Assembly: GCF_051175565.1 (NCBI RefSeq) | Contig: NZ_CP195105.1 | Span: forward strand, 1 to 64,000 | Reading direction: 5' to 3' | Length of the DNA: 64,000 nucleotides | From: Daejeonia sp002484105 | Lineage (GTDB): Bacteria > Bacteroidota > Bacteroidia > Flavobacteriales > Weeksellaceae | The notes under the pieces: model-generated | Told to the model about the DNA's origin: nothing | The model's input: only the letters and a program-made list of their open reading frames with translations | Databases searched by the model: none | Shown: piece after piece, positions 16,040-24,698 of the stretch | Layout of the letters: each line of letters begins with the position of its first letter | How positions within the stretch are numbered: the stretch's first letter is position 1 | Position numbers and translations under genes: made by a program

Positions 16040-16843
16040 ATGAAAATTGCTGTACTCGGTGCCGGAAAAATGGGACTTTCCTTTTCCAGATCTTTTCTGA
16101 AATACGATCTTGTAACCCCCGAAAACCTCTTACTGATAACGCGCAGCGAAGAACGCAAGCCGGAAATCAGCCAAATGTTTCCCGGTGCGGAAGTCACTCT
16201 TTTTGATGAGATCAAAAATATCACTGCCGATTTGATGATTCTCTCCGTCAAACCGCAGGATTTTGCTTTTGTTGCCGAAAACCTGCCTTTTCCTATCCCG
16301 GAAAGCACAATGATTTTATCCATTATGGCAGGCATCAGTATACAGAAAATACAGCAAATGCTTCACCACAGACTCGTGGTACGCGCCATGCCCAACGCAC
16401 CAACACTTCTTGGAATGGGAATTACGGGCTATACTGCAGCAGAAGGCATTGTTTTCAGCCAGATGCGGAATATCGAAAGACTGCTCAACAGTACCGGACG
16501 GGCAGTCTATATGGAAGACGAGCAGCAACTGGACGCCGTTACGGCACTTTCAGGAAGTGGCCCGGCTTATTTCTACTATATTATCGATGCCATGGTGAAG
16601 GCCGGCATACAAATGGGTATTGACGAAAACCTCTCCAAACTTTTTGTCAAACAAACCATGCTCGGTGCCTATCATCTCATCAACAATTCTGAAAAATCAC
16701 TCGAACAGCTGATCACTGATGTCGCCTCCAAAGGCGGAACAACAGAAGCAGCCCTGAAAACCTACGACGGACATCACCTGAAAGATATCCTGATACAGGG
16801 AATTCTTGATGCAGAGAAACGGGCGCGCGAACTCAACAGTTAA
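16040..16843 (+). CDS. proC: Pyrroline-5-carboxylate reductase
   Basis: Last step of proline synthesis: NAD(P)H reduction of pyrroline-5-carboxylate. 267 aa. An N-terminal Rossmann motif VLGAGKMG, a middle AMPNAPTLLGMGIT segment, and the C-terminal signature ALSGSGPAYFYYIIDAM are present. It lies between murB and a small hypothetical gene, with only 11 and 3 bp gaps, so the three are likely one operon. The pathway link with murB is not obvious. Confidence 0.95.
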   Translation: MKIAVLGAGKMGLSFSRSFLKYDLVTPENLLLITRSEERKPEISQMFPGAEVTLFDEIKNITADLMILSVKPQDFAFVAENLPFPIPESTMILSIMAGISIQKIQQMLHHRLVVRAMPNAPTLLGMGITGYTAAEGIVFSQMRNIERLLNSTGRAVYMEDEQQLDAVTALSGSGPAYFYYIIDAMVKAGIQMGIDENLSKLFVKQTMLGAYHLINNSEKSLEQLITDVASKGGTTEAALKTYDGHHLKDILIQGILDAEKRARELNS

Positions 16844-16846
16844 ATT

Positions 16847-17263
16847 ATGAAATCTTTGGAAAAACTTATCGATACGGCCATTGACACTGCCATTGATGCC
16901 GCCGTCAATATCCTGAATGCAAAAAAACAGCTGAATGCATTCTGCTTTTTCGTCAACAGTGACGGCTGTTTTACCTCTGTCGTCCCGAATGAAACGGAAT
17001 TTAATTTTGACGAATCCTATATTGTGGATTCCTTCAAGGATTTTGGAAACGAAAAAATGGAAGATGCCGGCACAGAAGGCTACTGCATCACCTACAGCCA
17101 GACAGTAAAACTTCATGGGACCGAAACTGATGCCATCGTCGTTTTTCTTAAACTTAAAAATGATCTCCTTCCGCTGAAGACAAGAATCTATTACTACCCT
17201 TACAACTTTGTGGACGGCAGGCCTTTTGTAGATTTCGAATCCGCTTTTGCCAGTGAAAATTAA
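16847..17263 (+). CDS. Hypothetical protein downstream of proC
   Basis: 138 aa, no signal peptide or membrane span; family not recognised. The N-terminus is an amphipathic helix with the imperfect repeat IDTAIDTAIDAAV, followed by an alternating hydrophobic/polar pattern that looks like beta strands (CFFVNSDGCFTSVV, AIVVFLKLKN). It starts 3 bp after proC, so it is almost certainly translated from the same mRNA. I cannot assign a function. Confidence 0.65.
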   Translation: MKSLEKLIDTAIDTAIDAAVNILNAKKQLNAFCFFVNSDGCFTSVVPNETEFNFDESYIVDSFKDFGNEKMEDAGTEGYCITYSQTVKLHGTETDAIVVFLKLKNDLLPLKTRIYYYPYNFVDGRPFVDFESAFASEN

Positions 17264-17321
17264 CGGATTATCGAAATTAGATCCTCATTTTCCGTATCGG
17301 AAAAAATCAATCCAAAAACCT

Positions 17322-17329
17322 TACATTTG
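17322..17329 (+). promoter_or_regulatory. lnt promoter -7 box
   Basis: TACATTTG matches TAnnTTTG and lies 35 bases before the lnt start. Confidence 0.5.
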
Positions 17330-17364
17330 CAACATTCATTATTGGATTAATGAACTGAAACACT

Positions 17365-19002
17365 ATGAAATACATTTTACTTTCCCTGATATCAGCATTG
17401 CTGCTGAGTATTTCCTGGCCTACTTACGGCGTCCCGTTCTTTATTTTTATTGCACTTGTGCCACTGATGATGATGGAACACGAAATCTCCAGATTTTCTA
17501 AAATAAGAAGAAAAGGATGGACGGTTTTTGGGCTTTCCTATCTTTGCTTTGCAATCTGGAATCTTGTGACGACCGGATGGCTTTACGGTTCCAGAAATCC
17601 TGACGGCAGCCACTCTGTAATGGCGGTTGCCTTTCCGGTCATTGTCAATTCACTACTGTATTCTCTGATTTTCCAGTGCTATTATCTATATAAAAAATAT
17701 ATGGGAACCTACTGGGGGCTGGTATTTTTGCCGGCAATCTGGATGGCTTTTGAAAAATTCCATCTCAGTTGGGAACTGACATGGCCCTGGCTGAATCTTG
17801 GGAATACCTTCTCGGAATATCCAAAACTGATACAATGGTATGATACCTTGGGTGCTACCGGCGGAAGCCTCTGGATCCTGCTCGTCAACATCCTCATATT
17901 CTACACGCTGAGAATCTGGCAGGCGGGCAGAAAACGAAAGAGCCTCATCACCAACATTGCGGTGGTGGCAGCACTGATCCTTTTTCCAATGCTCATTTCT
18001 TTTGCAAAATACAGAAGTTTCGGTGAGAAACCCGTGGGACAGGTGAATATGTTGATGCTGCAGCCGGATCTGGATCCGTACAATGAAAAATACACCAAAG
18101 ACAGCCTGACAATCCTGAATGATCTGCTAAGGCTGGCAGATAAAAACTCATCAGGAAAAATTGATTTCTACATCGCTCCGGAAACAGCCTTACCCGGCTA
18201 TGGTTCGTTTTCCGAAACAGGCATTGAAAAAAGCGGTATGATGGACTCTGTGAAAACGTTTCTGGCAAAACATCCCCGGTCTGTTTTCGAAACTGGAATT
18301 TCGTCCCACCGGTTCTTTACACCGTCAGATTCCATTCCGGCGAATGCATACCAGACACGGCAGGGAATTTATGTAGAATCCTATAATACCGCAGCGCAGA
18401 TTCTTCCGGAACATCATATCAGTCTCTACCATAAGGGAAAACTGGTTCCCGGCGTTGAAATTTTCCCATATATGACGGTATTGAAACCCCTTCTTGGCGA
18501 TGCCATGCTGAATCTTGGCGGAACAGTTGCCTCGCTGGGGACAGACAAAATACGGAAGGTTTTCAGCAATCCATACAACAAAGGGAAAATGGCTCCGATT
18601 ATCTGTTACGAAAGCATCTATGGCGAATATGTCGGTGAATATGTGAAAAACGGTGCCAACTTCCTCGGTATCATGACCAATGACTCCTGGTGGGGCGTAA
18701 CACAGGGGCACAAACAACTGCTTTCCTACGCCCGGCTGCGTGCCATAGAAACGCGCAGAGAAATTGCCCGCGCTGCCAACAGTGGAATTTCTGCACACAT
18801 CAATGCTTTGGGCGAGACCGAAGAAGACACGCTCTATGGCGACGAAACAGCACTCTACGCAAAAATCAACCTTTATAACGGCGAAACGTTCTATACAAAA
18901 ACCGGAGATCTGATGTCACGCATTGCTGTTTTTGTACTGGGCTTTCTGCTGTTTTATCCACTCTTCAGATGGCTTCAAAAAAAGCTGAGTGCTAAGAATT
19001 AA
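17365..19002 (+). CDS. lnt: Apolipoprotein N-acyltransferase
   Basis: Inner-membrane enzyme adding the third acyl chain to lipoprotein N-termini. 545 aa. The N-terminal 190 residues contain about six membrane helices and the rest is a nitrilase-like periplasmic domain. The catalytic triad is visible: Glu in APETALPGYG, Lys in YHKGKLVPG and Cys in IICYESIYGEYV. A final helix closes the protein near 520-537. It has its own promoter; the next gene starts 44 bp later with another promoter. Confidence 0.94.
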   Translation: MKYILLSLISALLLSISWPTYGVPFFIFIALVPLMMMEHEISRFSKIRRKGWTVFGLSYLCFAIWNLVTTGWLYGSRNPDGSHSVMAVAFPVIVNSLLYSLIFQCYYLYKKYMGTYWGLVFLPAIWMAFEKFHLSWELTWPWLNLGNTFSEYPKLIQWYDTLGATGGSLWILLVNILIFYTLRIWQAGRKRKSLITNIAVVAALILFPMLISFAKYRSFGEKPVGQVNMLMLQPDLDPYNEKYTKDSLTILNDLLRLADKNSSGKIDFYIAPETALPGYGSFSETGIEKSGMMDSVKTFLAKHPRSVFETGISSHRFFTPSDSIPANAYQTRQGIYVESYNTAAQILPEHHISLYHKGKLVPGVEIFPYMTVLKPLLGDAMLNLGGTVASLGTDKIRKVFSNPYNKGKMAPIICYESIYGEYVGEYVKNGANFLGIMTNDSWWGVTQGHKQLLSYARLRAIETRREIARAANSGISAHINALGETEEDTLYGDETALYAKINLYNGETFYTKTGDLMSRIAVFVLGFLLFYPLFRWLQKKLSAKN

Positions 19003-19033
19003 CATTCAATAGTAAAAAATTCCGGGGGTTTCT

Positions 19034-19041
19034 TATATTTG
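19034..19041 (+). promoter_or_regulatory. Promoter -7 box of the TauE-like gene, apparently leaderless
   Basis: TATATTTG ends only 5 bases before the ATG at 19047, the same spacing as at the DUF4290 gene. Confidence 0.55.
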
Positions 19042-19046
19042 TAAAC

Positions 19047-19877
19047 ATGACGGAAATCATCATTCTTTTTCTCGGTGCAGTATCTGCAGGACTTTTAGGA
19101 GCACTGACAGGGCTGGGCGGTGGTGTCATTATCATTCCTCTGCTTACCATAGGTTTTGGTGTCCCCGTACATTTTGCCATCGGTGCTTCGCTTATTTCCG
19201 TTATCGGTACTTCTTCAGGGGCTGCTTCAGCTTTTGTCAAGGAAGGTTTTACGAATATGCGCATCGGAATGTTTCTGGAAATAGCCACCACAGCCGGCGC
19301 GATTATTGGCGCACTGATTTCAGGATTTCTTAACGGAAATACCATTGCCCTCATTTTTTCGTTGCTGCTTGTTTTTACAGCTTTGATGAACCTTAAGGGA
19401 AAACCCGACCATCAGGAACCGATTATAAAAGGAAGTCTTGAAGACCGCTTGAAACTTTACGGAACATTCCCAGACAAAGGTGTTGTAAAGACCTATTCTG
19501 CACGGAATACCCTTCCGGGATTTCTGATGATGTGCTTTGCGGGCATCATGTCCGGACTGCTGGGCATAGGATCGGGAGCACTGAAAGTTCTTGCTATGGA
19601 TAATATGATGAAACTGCCCTTTAAAGTTTCGACAACGACAAGTAATTTCATGATTGGCGTCACCGCTGTAGCCTCTACACTTATCTACTTCCAGCGCGGG
19701 CAGATTATCCCGGCTATAGCCGCCCCTGTACTGATTGGTGTGGTGGCAGGCAGTTATATCGGGTCCAAAACCCTGATGATTTCCAAAACCAAGAAACTGA
19801 AAGCTGTATTTGCCATTGTGGTGACCGTTATTTCCATTTATATGATGTACAATGGAATCAAAGGAAATTTTAAATGA
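19047..19877 (+). CDS. Sulfite exporter TauE/SafE family membrane protein
   Basis: 276 aa, about eight membrane helices. The glycine-rich GALTGLGGGVIIIPLL near residue 13-30 and its pseudo-repeat SGLLGIGSGALKVLA in the second half are the two duplicated TauE/SafE motifs. The family exports small sulfur-containing or organic anions; the substrate here is unknown. It overlaps the next gene, a DUF1634 protein, by 4 bp (ATGA), and this pair is commonly adjacent, suggesting a two-protein transporter. Confidence 0.85.
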   Translation: MTEIIILFLGAVSAGLLGALTGLGGGVIIIPLLTIGFGVPVHFAIGASLISVIGTSSGAASAFVKEGFTNMRIGMFLEIATTAGAIIGALISGFLNGNTIALIFSLLLVFTALMNLKGKPDHQEPIIKGSLEDRLKLYGTFPDKGVVKTYSARNTLPGFLMMCFAGIMSGLLGIGSGALKVLAMDNMMKLPFKVSTTTSNFMIGVTAVASTLIYFQRGQIIPAIAAPVLIGVVAGSYIGSKTLMISKTKKLKAVFAIVVTVISIYMMYNGIKGNFK

Positions 19878-20248
19878 GAAAAAAATTCAATGATATTGAT
19901 CTGAACCGCTCGGTCGGAAATTTGCTGCGGCTTGGGGTAATTCTCTCTGTTGCAGTATCCCTCGTGGGTTTTGTCAGACTCTTTGTGGAAGGTTACAAAA
20001 TGCCCGTAAATTTCAAAGCGTTAGACATGACTACGGAAAACATCTTCACTAAATTCTGGAAAGAACTCTTACGAGGTGAAGGTATGGCCATTATCCAGCT
20101 GGGAATATTACTTCTGATCCTGACCCCCGTCATGCGTATTATCTTCGCATTAGCAGGTTACCTAAAAGAAAAAGATTACACTTATGTCGTAATCTCGTTG
20201 ATTGTGCTGGGTATCATAACCATCAGTTTTCTGACAGGTTACGCGTAA
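19874..20248 (+). CDS. DUF1634 membrane protein
   Basis: 124 aa with three predicted membrane helices (about 20-40, 75-93, 100-121). It matches the DUF1634 pattern of small proteins encoded next to TauE/SafE permeases. The start overlaps the permease stop by 4 bp, so it is translationally coupled. Probably an accessory subunit; function unproven. Confidence 0.78.
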   Translation: MRKKFNDIDLNRSVGNLLRLGVILSVAVSLVGFVRLFVEGYKMPVNFKALDMTTENIFTKFWKELLRGEGMAIIQLGILLLILTPVMRIIFALAGYLKEKDYTYVVISLIVLGIITISFLTGYA

Positions 20249-20358
20249 AAATTCCCTTCTGAAGTATGAAGATTTTTTTCAAAAACATTTGCCTAACTCA
20301 AAATTTCTTTGTTATTTTGCACACTCAAATTATATACAGTAATTAAGAACATCGAGAT

Positions 20359-20595
20359 ATGTCAAGAATTTGCCAAATAACAGGAAAGCGCGCCATGGTT
20401 GGTAACCACGTTTCCCACGCGAATAACAAAAACAAGAGACGTTTTGAAATCAACCTATTGGAAAAGAAATTTTACCTTCCTGAGCAGGAAAAACACGTTA
20501 CACTGAAAGTTTCTGCCCATGGACTGAGAGTTATCAATAAACTTGGTATCGAAGAAGCGATAGAAAGAGCAACAAGAAACGGTTACATCAAATAA
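20359..20595 (+). CDS. rpmB: 50S ribosomal protein L28
   Basis: 78 aa, with the family N-terminus MSRICQITGKRAMVGNHVSH. A structural protein of the large subunit. It heads a compact group rpmB-rpmG-DUF4295-(terminator)-ftsY, a common order in Bacteroidota. Only 10 bp separate it from rpmG. Confidence 0.97.
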   Translation: MSRICQITGKRAMVGNHVSHANNKNKRRFEINLLEKKFYLPEQEKHVTLKVSAHGLRVINKLGIEEAIERATRNGYIK

Positions 20596-20605
20596 TTAGG
20601 AAATC

Positions 20606-20788
20606 ATGGCAAAAAAAGGAAACAGAGTTCAGGTAATCCTGGAGTGCACAGAGCACAAGGAAAGCGGTATGCCAGGAATGAGCAGATATATTACCACTAA
20701 AAACAAAAAGAACACTACCGAAAGGCTGGAGCTGAAAAAGTACAACCCGGTTCTTAAAAAATATACAGTACATAAAGAAATTAAATAA
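20606..20788 (+). CDS. rpmG: 50S ribosomal protein L33
   Basis: 60 aa, with ITTKNKKNTTERLELKKYNP characteristic of L33. The zinc-ribbon cysteines of the C+ form are missing (the only Cys is at residue 14), so this is the C-minus type that needs no zinc. It is co-transcribed with rpmB. Confidence 0.96.
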   Translation: MAKKGNRVQVILECTEHKESGMPGMSRYITTKNKKNTTERLELKKYNPVLKKYTVHKEIK

Positions 20789-20808
20789 TCCGTAATACAT
20801 TTTTTACC

Positions 20809-20958
20809 ATGGCAAAGAAAGTTGTTGCAACCCTGCAGACTGCATCTAAAAAGATGACCAAAGTCGTAAAAATGGTAAAGTCTCCCAAAACCGGAGCTTA
20901 CGTTTTTGAAGAAGCAGTAGTACATGCTGATGAAGTTGATAATTTCCTGAAGAAATAA
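20809..20958 (+). CDS. DUF4295 small basic protein
   Basis: 49 aa, starting MAKKVVATLQTASKKMTKVV. Lysine-rich and highly conserved after rpmG in Bacteroidota (DUF4295); perhaps ribosome-associated by context, unproven. It starts 20 bp after rpmG and ends before a strong terminator. Confidence 0.85.
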   Translation: MAKKVVATLQTASKKMTKVVKMVKSPKTGAYVFEEAVVHADEVDNFLKK

Positions 20959-20981
20959 TCACGCATCCATCAAAATATACT

Positions 20982-21013
20982 GAGGCTGTTCTGTAAAAGA
21001 GCAGCCTCTTTTT
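20982..21013 (+). terminator. Terminator of the rpmB-rpmG-DUF4295 operon
   Basis: GAGGCTGTTCT pairs with AGAGCAGCCTC (one G-U), a small loop, then five T residues. Confidence 0.85.
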
Positions 21014-21057
21014 GATGTAATTTTTAATATCTTTGCTACAAATACCATACTGATTAT

Positions 21058-22011
21058 ATGTCCTGGTTCAAGAAAATATTCAACAAAGAAGAAAAAGAAT
21101 CTCTAGATAAAGGTCTTGAAAAATCAAGACAGGGATTTTTTGAGAAGATGACGAAAGCCGTTGTCGGCAAAAGCAAGGTGGATGAAGAGGTTCTCGACAA
21201 TCTCGAAGAAATCCTCATTGCTTCCGACGTGGGAGCTGCAACTACCATAAAGATTATTGAAAAAATTGAAGACCGCGTTGCCAGGGACAAATATGTCAGT
21301 ACAGAAGAACTGGATCGCCTCCTGCGTGAAGAAATCACTGATCTTCTCCTTCAAAACCCACATGCCAATACCGGGAATATTGACGAAACCAAAAAACCTT
21401 ATGTCATCATGGTTGTAGGTGTGAATGGTGTTGGAAAAACAACTACTATCGGCAAACTCGCTTACCAGTTCAAGCAACAAGGCAAAAAAGTAGTATTAGG
21501 TGCAGCAGACACTTTCCGGGCCGCCGCCGTCGATCAGTTGACGATCTGGAGCGAGCGTGTGGGCGTCCCTATTGTAAAACAAAATATGGGCAGCGATCCC
21601 GCGTCTGTGGCATTTGACACTTTACAAAGCGCTATTGCCCAGCAGGCTGACGTTGTATTGATTGATACCGCAGGAAGACTCCATAACAAGGTCAACCTGA
21701 TGAATGAGCTCTCCAAAATCAAAAGAGTCATGCAGAAACTGATCCCCGATGCTCCGCATGAAATCCTTCTCGTTCTGGACGGATCTACAGGCCAAAATGC
21801 CTTTGAACAGGCAAAACAGTTTACCGCTGCAACAGAAGTAAATGCACTTGCCGTAACCAAACTGGACGGCACCGCTAAGGGCGGCGTGGTGATCGGCATT
21901 TCAGACCAGTTTCAGATTCCTGTAAAATATATCGGAGTAGGCGAAAAAATGACCGATCTCCAGCTCTTCAATGGTGAAGAATTTGTCAACTCTTTCTTCC
22001 AGAAAAATTAA
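21058..22011 (+). CDS. ftsY: Signal recognition particle receptor FtsY
   Basis: SRP-type GTPase that docks ribosome-nascent chain complexes at the inner membrane. 317 aa. A short acidic/basic N-terminal part instead of a long A domain, then the N domain and the G domain: G1 GVNGVGKTTT (about 122-131), DTAGR, and G4 TKLDGTAKGG. It follows the DUF4295 terminator, and a TATCTTTG-like box precedes it. Confidence 0.96.
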   Translation: MSWFKKIFNKEEKESLDKGLEKSRQGFFEKMTKAVVGKSKVDEEVLDNLEEILIASDVGAATTIKIIEKIEDRVARDKYVSTEELDRLLREEITDLLLQNPHANTGNIDETKKPYVIMVVGVNGVGKTTTIGKLAYQFKQQGKKVVLGAADTFRAAAVDQLTIWSERVGVPIVKQNMGSDPASVAFDTLQSAIAQQADVVLIDTAGRLHNKVNLMNELSKIKRVMQKLIPDAPHEILLVLDGSTGQNAFEQAKQFTAATEVNALAVTKLDGTAKGGVVIGISDQFQIPVKYIGVGEKMTDLQLFNGEEFVNSFFQKN

Positions 22012-22143
22012 TTTCAGTATTTCTCCGTTTTATTATATAATTTTTATAATTTTAAGTGGGTATACTAAAAAGGCATATTTTTGAATAGATCATTAACGTT
22101 TAGAAACAGACTTAAGTATAAACTTTAAATTAAAAATTAAATT

Positions 22144-22398
22144 ATGGGAATTCTGACATGGATTATTTTCGGCCTCATTGCCGGAGCAATCGCTAAAGCT
22201 ATTATGCCAGGTACACAAGGTGGTGGCTGGCTGATCACAATTATTCTGGGTATCGTAGGTGCCTTTGTAGGAGGTTTTATAGGAAGCCTTATCGGATGGG
22301 GAACGGTAGAAGAATTCAATCTGAAAGGAATGATTCTCGCCGTTGTTGGCGCACTGATCGTCTTATGGATATATGGAAAAGCAACCTCGAGAGGATGA
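22144..22398 (+). CDS. GlsB/YeaQ/YmgE-type stress response membrane protein
   Basis: 84 aa, glycine-rich with three hydrophobic segments (about 4-22, 28-50 and 58-77). It carries the family signature GLIAGAIAKAIMPG followed by GGWLITIILGIVGAFVGG. Small inner-membrane proteins of this family are linked to stress responses; the mechanism is unclear. It is monocistronic and followed by a strong bidirectional terminator shared with convergent sppA. Confidence 0.85.
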   Translation: MGILTWIIFGLIAGAIAKAIMPGTQGGGWLITIILGIVGAFVGGFIGSLIGWGTVEEFNLKGMILAVVGALIVLWIYGKATSRG

Positions 22399-22414
22399 TT
22401 AAGCCATAAAAAAA

Positions 22415-22450
22415 ACAAAAATCCGCTTCATCATCTGAGGCGGATTTTTT
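22415..22450. terminator. Bidirectional terminator between glsB-like gene and sppA
   Basis: AATCCGCTTCA pairs with TGAGGCGGATT (one G-U), flanked by an A-run on the left and a T-run on the right, so it can act in both directions. Confidence 0.85.
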
Positions 22451-22476
22451 TATAGATTTCATTTGGAGTTTCTGTC

Positions 22477-24240
22477 TTATCGGATGTTGATTTTAAAAGG
22501 AAGTTCCATAATAATTTTGCCTTTCTTTTCCTGTTCCGTCAGTTCCTGGAAGAGTTTGAAATTGTCTTCACCAATTTTGTTTCTGATGACTTTTGCATAG
22601 AGTTCATCATTATTCATATCATTAAAGAACTGCTCGAAAACGGAAACTTTTTTAGGATAAGACTTTACTTCATACTCCTTCAGTTTCGCTTTTTGAGCGG
22701 CAAATTTCACAGCATCATCCAGCGTACCAAGTTCATCAACCAGGCCAATGGCTTTGGCACGCGTACCGGACCATACCCTTCCGCCACCTACTGCATCTAT
22801 CTGCTCAAAAGATTTCTTGCGATTCACGGTTACAAAATGTACAAATCTTTTGTATGTCTGCTCAACACTTTTGGTCATCATTATTTTCGCTCCGTCGCTG
22901 AGACCGTTTATGGGGGAATAAAAATTGGAATTTTCGTTGGTTTTCACGGCCTCACTGTTCAGTCCGTTTTTGTGGGCAAGATCCTTAAAATTATAGACAA
23001 GGCCAAATACACCGATAGAACCGGTCAGTGTATTCGGTTCGGAATAAATTTTATCTGCCGCCATGGCAATATAATATCCGCCGGAAGCAGCATAATCTCC
23101 AAATGATACCACCAGCGGTTTTTTCTGCTTGAGTTTCTGAAGTTCAAAAAGAATTTCATCAGATGCATTCGCACTTCCTCCGGGAGAATTGATTCTGAAA
23201 ACAACGGCCTTCACCTCATCATCTGCTGCGAGTTTCCTGATTTCATCTATATAATTTTTGGAATGAATACCATCGTACCCTTCGCCGTTCGAGATGGCAC
23301 CAGAGGCATAAAGCACAGCAATACGATTCGAAGAAGACGCTCCTTCGTCCATAGAATGGATATATCCTGTAAAAGATACTTTGTTGATTTTCTTGCCGGC
23401 TGCAAGTTTGAGTTTGCTGCGCAGAATATCATCATATTCAGATTTCTGGATCAGCTTATCGGTCAGTCTGTATTTTAACGCACTGCCCGGAATCATCCCA
23501 TAAAGGCTGTCTGTCACTGTTTTGAAATCAGCATTGCTCATTTTCCGGGAGACCGACATTTTAGTTGAGATATTTTGCCATATATCATTGAGAATTGCGG
23601 AGAGTTGCTCCCGGTTTTCCGGAGACATATCCTCTCTTATAAAAGGTTCTACTGCAGACTTGTATTTACCGTGACGGATAACATCCACTCCGATGCCATA
23701 TTTGTCTGTAAACCCTTTGTAGTACATTACCTCTGCAGAAAGTCCTTTCAAATCGAGTCCTCCTGCAGGATTCAGGTAAAACTGATCTGCCACAGATCCC
23801 AGATAATATGCGGCCTGCGACATAACATTTCCGTACGCAAGAACGAATTTTCCGGTTTTCTTAAAATTCTGCAAAGCAGTCCGCAAATCGTCCAACTGAG
23901 TAATACCGGCACTTATATTATCCGTTTCCAGACTTATTCCTTTAATATTGTCATCTTTTTCAGCTGCCTTAATAGCCTGTACTGCATCATACAGCACTAC
24001 ATTTTTCGTTTTATCATTAAACGCTGTAAAGATACTGGATCCGGTTTCATCCTCTGAAGGGCTGTCTATAATATTTGTACGGAAATCGAGTGTCAGAACA
24101 GAGTTTTTCCTTATTTTTACGGTGTCACTTCCGGACAGGCTGGCCATCAACAAAAAAATGACAAAAAAGAAAGCCACAGTGAAGAATACTATAAATATTG
24201 CCACAATATTGGCAAATACTGTTTTCAGAAAACTTTTCAT
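22477..24240 (-). CDS. sppA: Signal peptide peptidase SppA, long (67K) form
   Basis: Membrane-bound serine protease degrading cleaved signal peptides. 587 aa with one N-terminal membrane helix (about 7-35) and two tandem S49 peptidase domains. The second carries FRINSPGGSANASDE and SFGDYAASGGYYIAMAAD with the nucleophilic serine. The lysine of the Ser-Lys dyad is expected in the first domain. It is divergent from folK with very close starts, so their promoters overlap each other's coding sequence. Confidence 0.93.
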   Translation of the reverse strand: MKSFLKTVFANIVAIFIVFFTVAFFFVIFLLMASLSGSDTVKIRKNSVLTLDFRTNIIDSPSEDETGSSIFTAFNDKTKNVVLYDAVQAIKAAEKDDNIKGISLETDNISAGITQLDDLRTALQNFKKTGKFVLAYGNVMSQAAYYLGSVADQFYLNPAGGLDLKGLSAEVMYYKGFTDKYGIGVDVIRHGKYKSAVEPFIREDMSPENREQLSAILNDIWQNISTKMSVSRKMSNADFKTVTDSLYGMIPGSALKYRLTDKLIQKSEYDDILRSKLKLAAGKKINKVSFTGYIHSMDEGASSSNRIAVLYASGAISNGEGYDGIHSKNYIDEIRKLAADDEVKAVVFRINSPGGSANASDEILFELQKLKQKKPLVVSFGDYAASGGYYIAMAADKIYSEPNTLTGSIGVFGLVYNFKDLAHKNGLNSEAVKTNENSNFYSPINGLSDGAKIMMTKSVEQTYKRFVHFVTVNRKKSFEQIDAVGGGRVWSGTRAKAIGLVDELGTLDDAVKFAAQKAKLKEYEVKSYPKKVSVFEQFFNDMNNDELYAKVIRNKIGEDNFKLFQELTEQEKKGKIIMELPFKINIR

Positions 24241-24260
24241 AAAAAATGAATTTTTGTAAT

Positions 24261-24698
24261 ATGTCGCAAATTAAAGTAATTTTGTTACTCGGAAGCAACA
24301 TTGGAGATACAAAAAAAAACATAGATGATGCCATCGGGTTTCTGGAGGATTCTATCGGCGAAATTACGGCCCAGTCCAAAATTTTATACACCAGACCGGT
24401 AGAATTTGTCAGTTGTAATATTTTTTGTAATATTGCATTATCAATTAATACGCACTTTTCACCCATAGTATTACTTAAAAAAATTAAAAATATTGAGAAA
24501 TTAATGGGGAGAGCGCTGGATTCCGGTTTTTATAGAGAATACCGGGATCGTATTATAGATATTGATATTGTGAGGTACGGCAACTTAAATTTTTCAAGTA
24601 AAAGCCTGGAGGTACCTCACAAAAAACATATTGAAGAAAGAGCATTTTCGAAGGAATTATTAAACAGTCTTAAAATATCTGAAAAACATAGATTATGA
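24261..24698 (+). CDS. folK: 2-amino-4-hydroxy-6-hydroxymethyldihydropteridine diphosphokinase
   Basis: Pyrophosphoryl transfer in folate synthesis. 145 aa from the ATG at 24261; an earlier in-frame ATG at 24246 adds five residues, but the family normally begins just before the first strand (VILLLGSNIGD), favouring 24261. DRIIDIDIVRYG is the HPPK signature (usually R/D-x-x-D-L-D). The region is more AT-rich than its neighbours. Its stop overlaps the next gene's ATG by 4 bp, coupling folate synthesis to an OmpA-like gene, which is odd. Confidence 0.9.
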   Translation: MSQIKVILLLGSNIGDTKKNIDDAIGFLEDSIGEITAQSKILYTRPVEFVSCNIFCNIALSINTHFSPIVLLKKIKNIEKLMGRALDSGFYREYRDRIIDIDIVRYGNLNFSSKSLEVPHKKHIEERAFSKELLNSLKISEKHRL

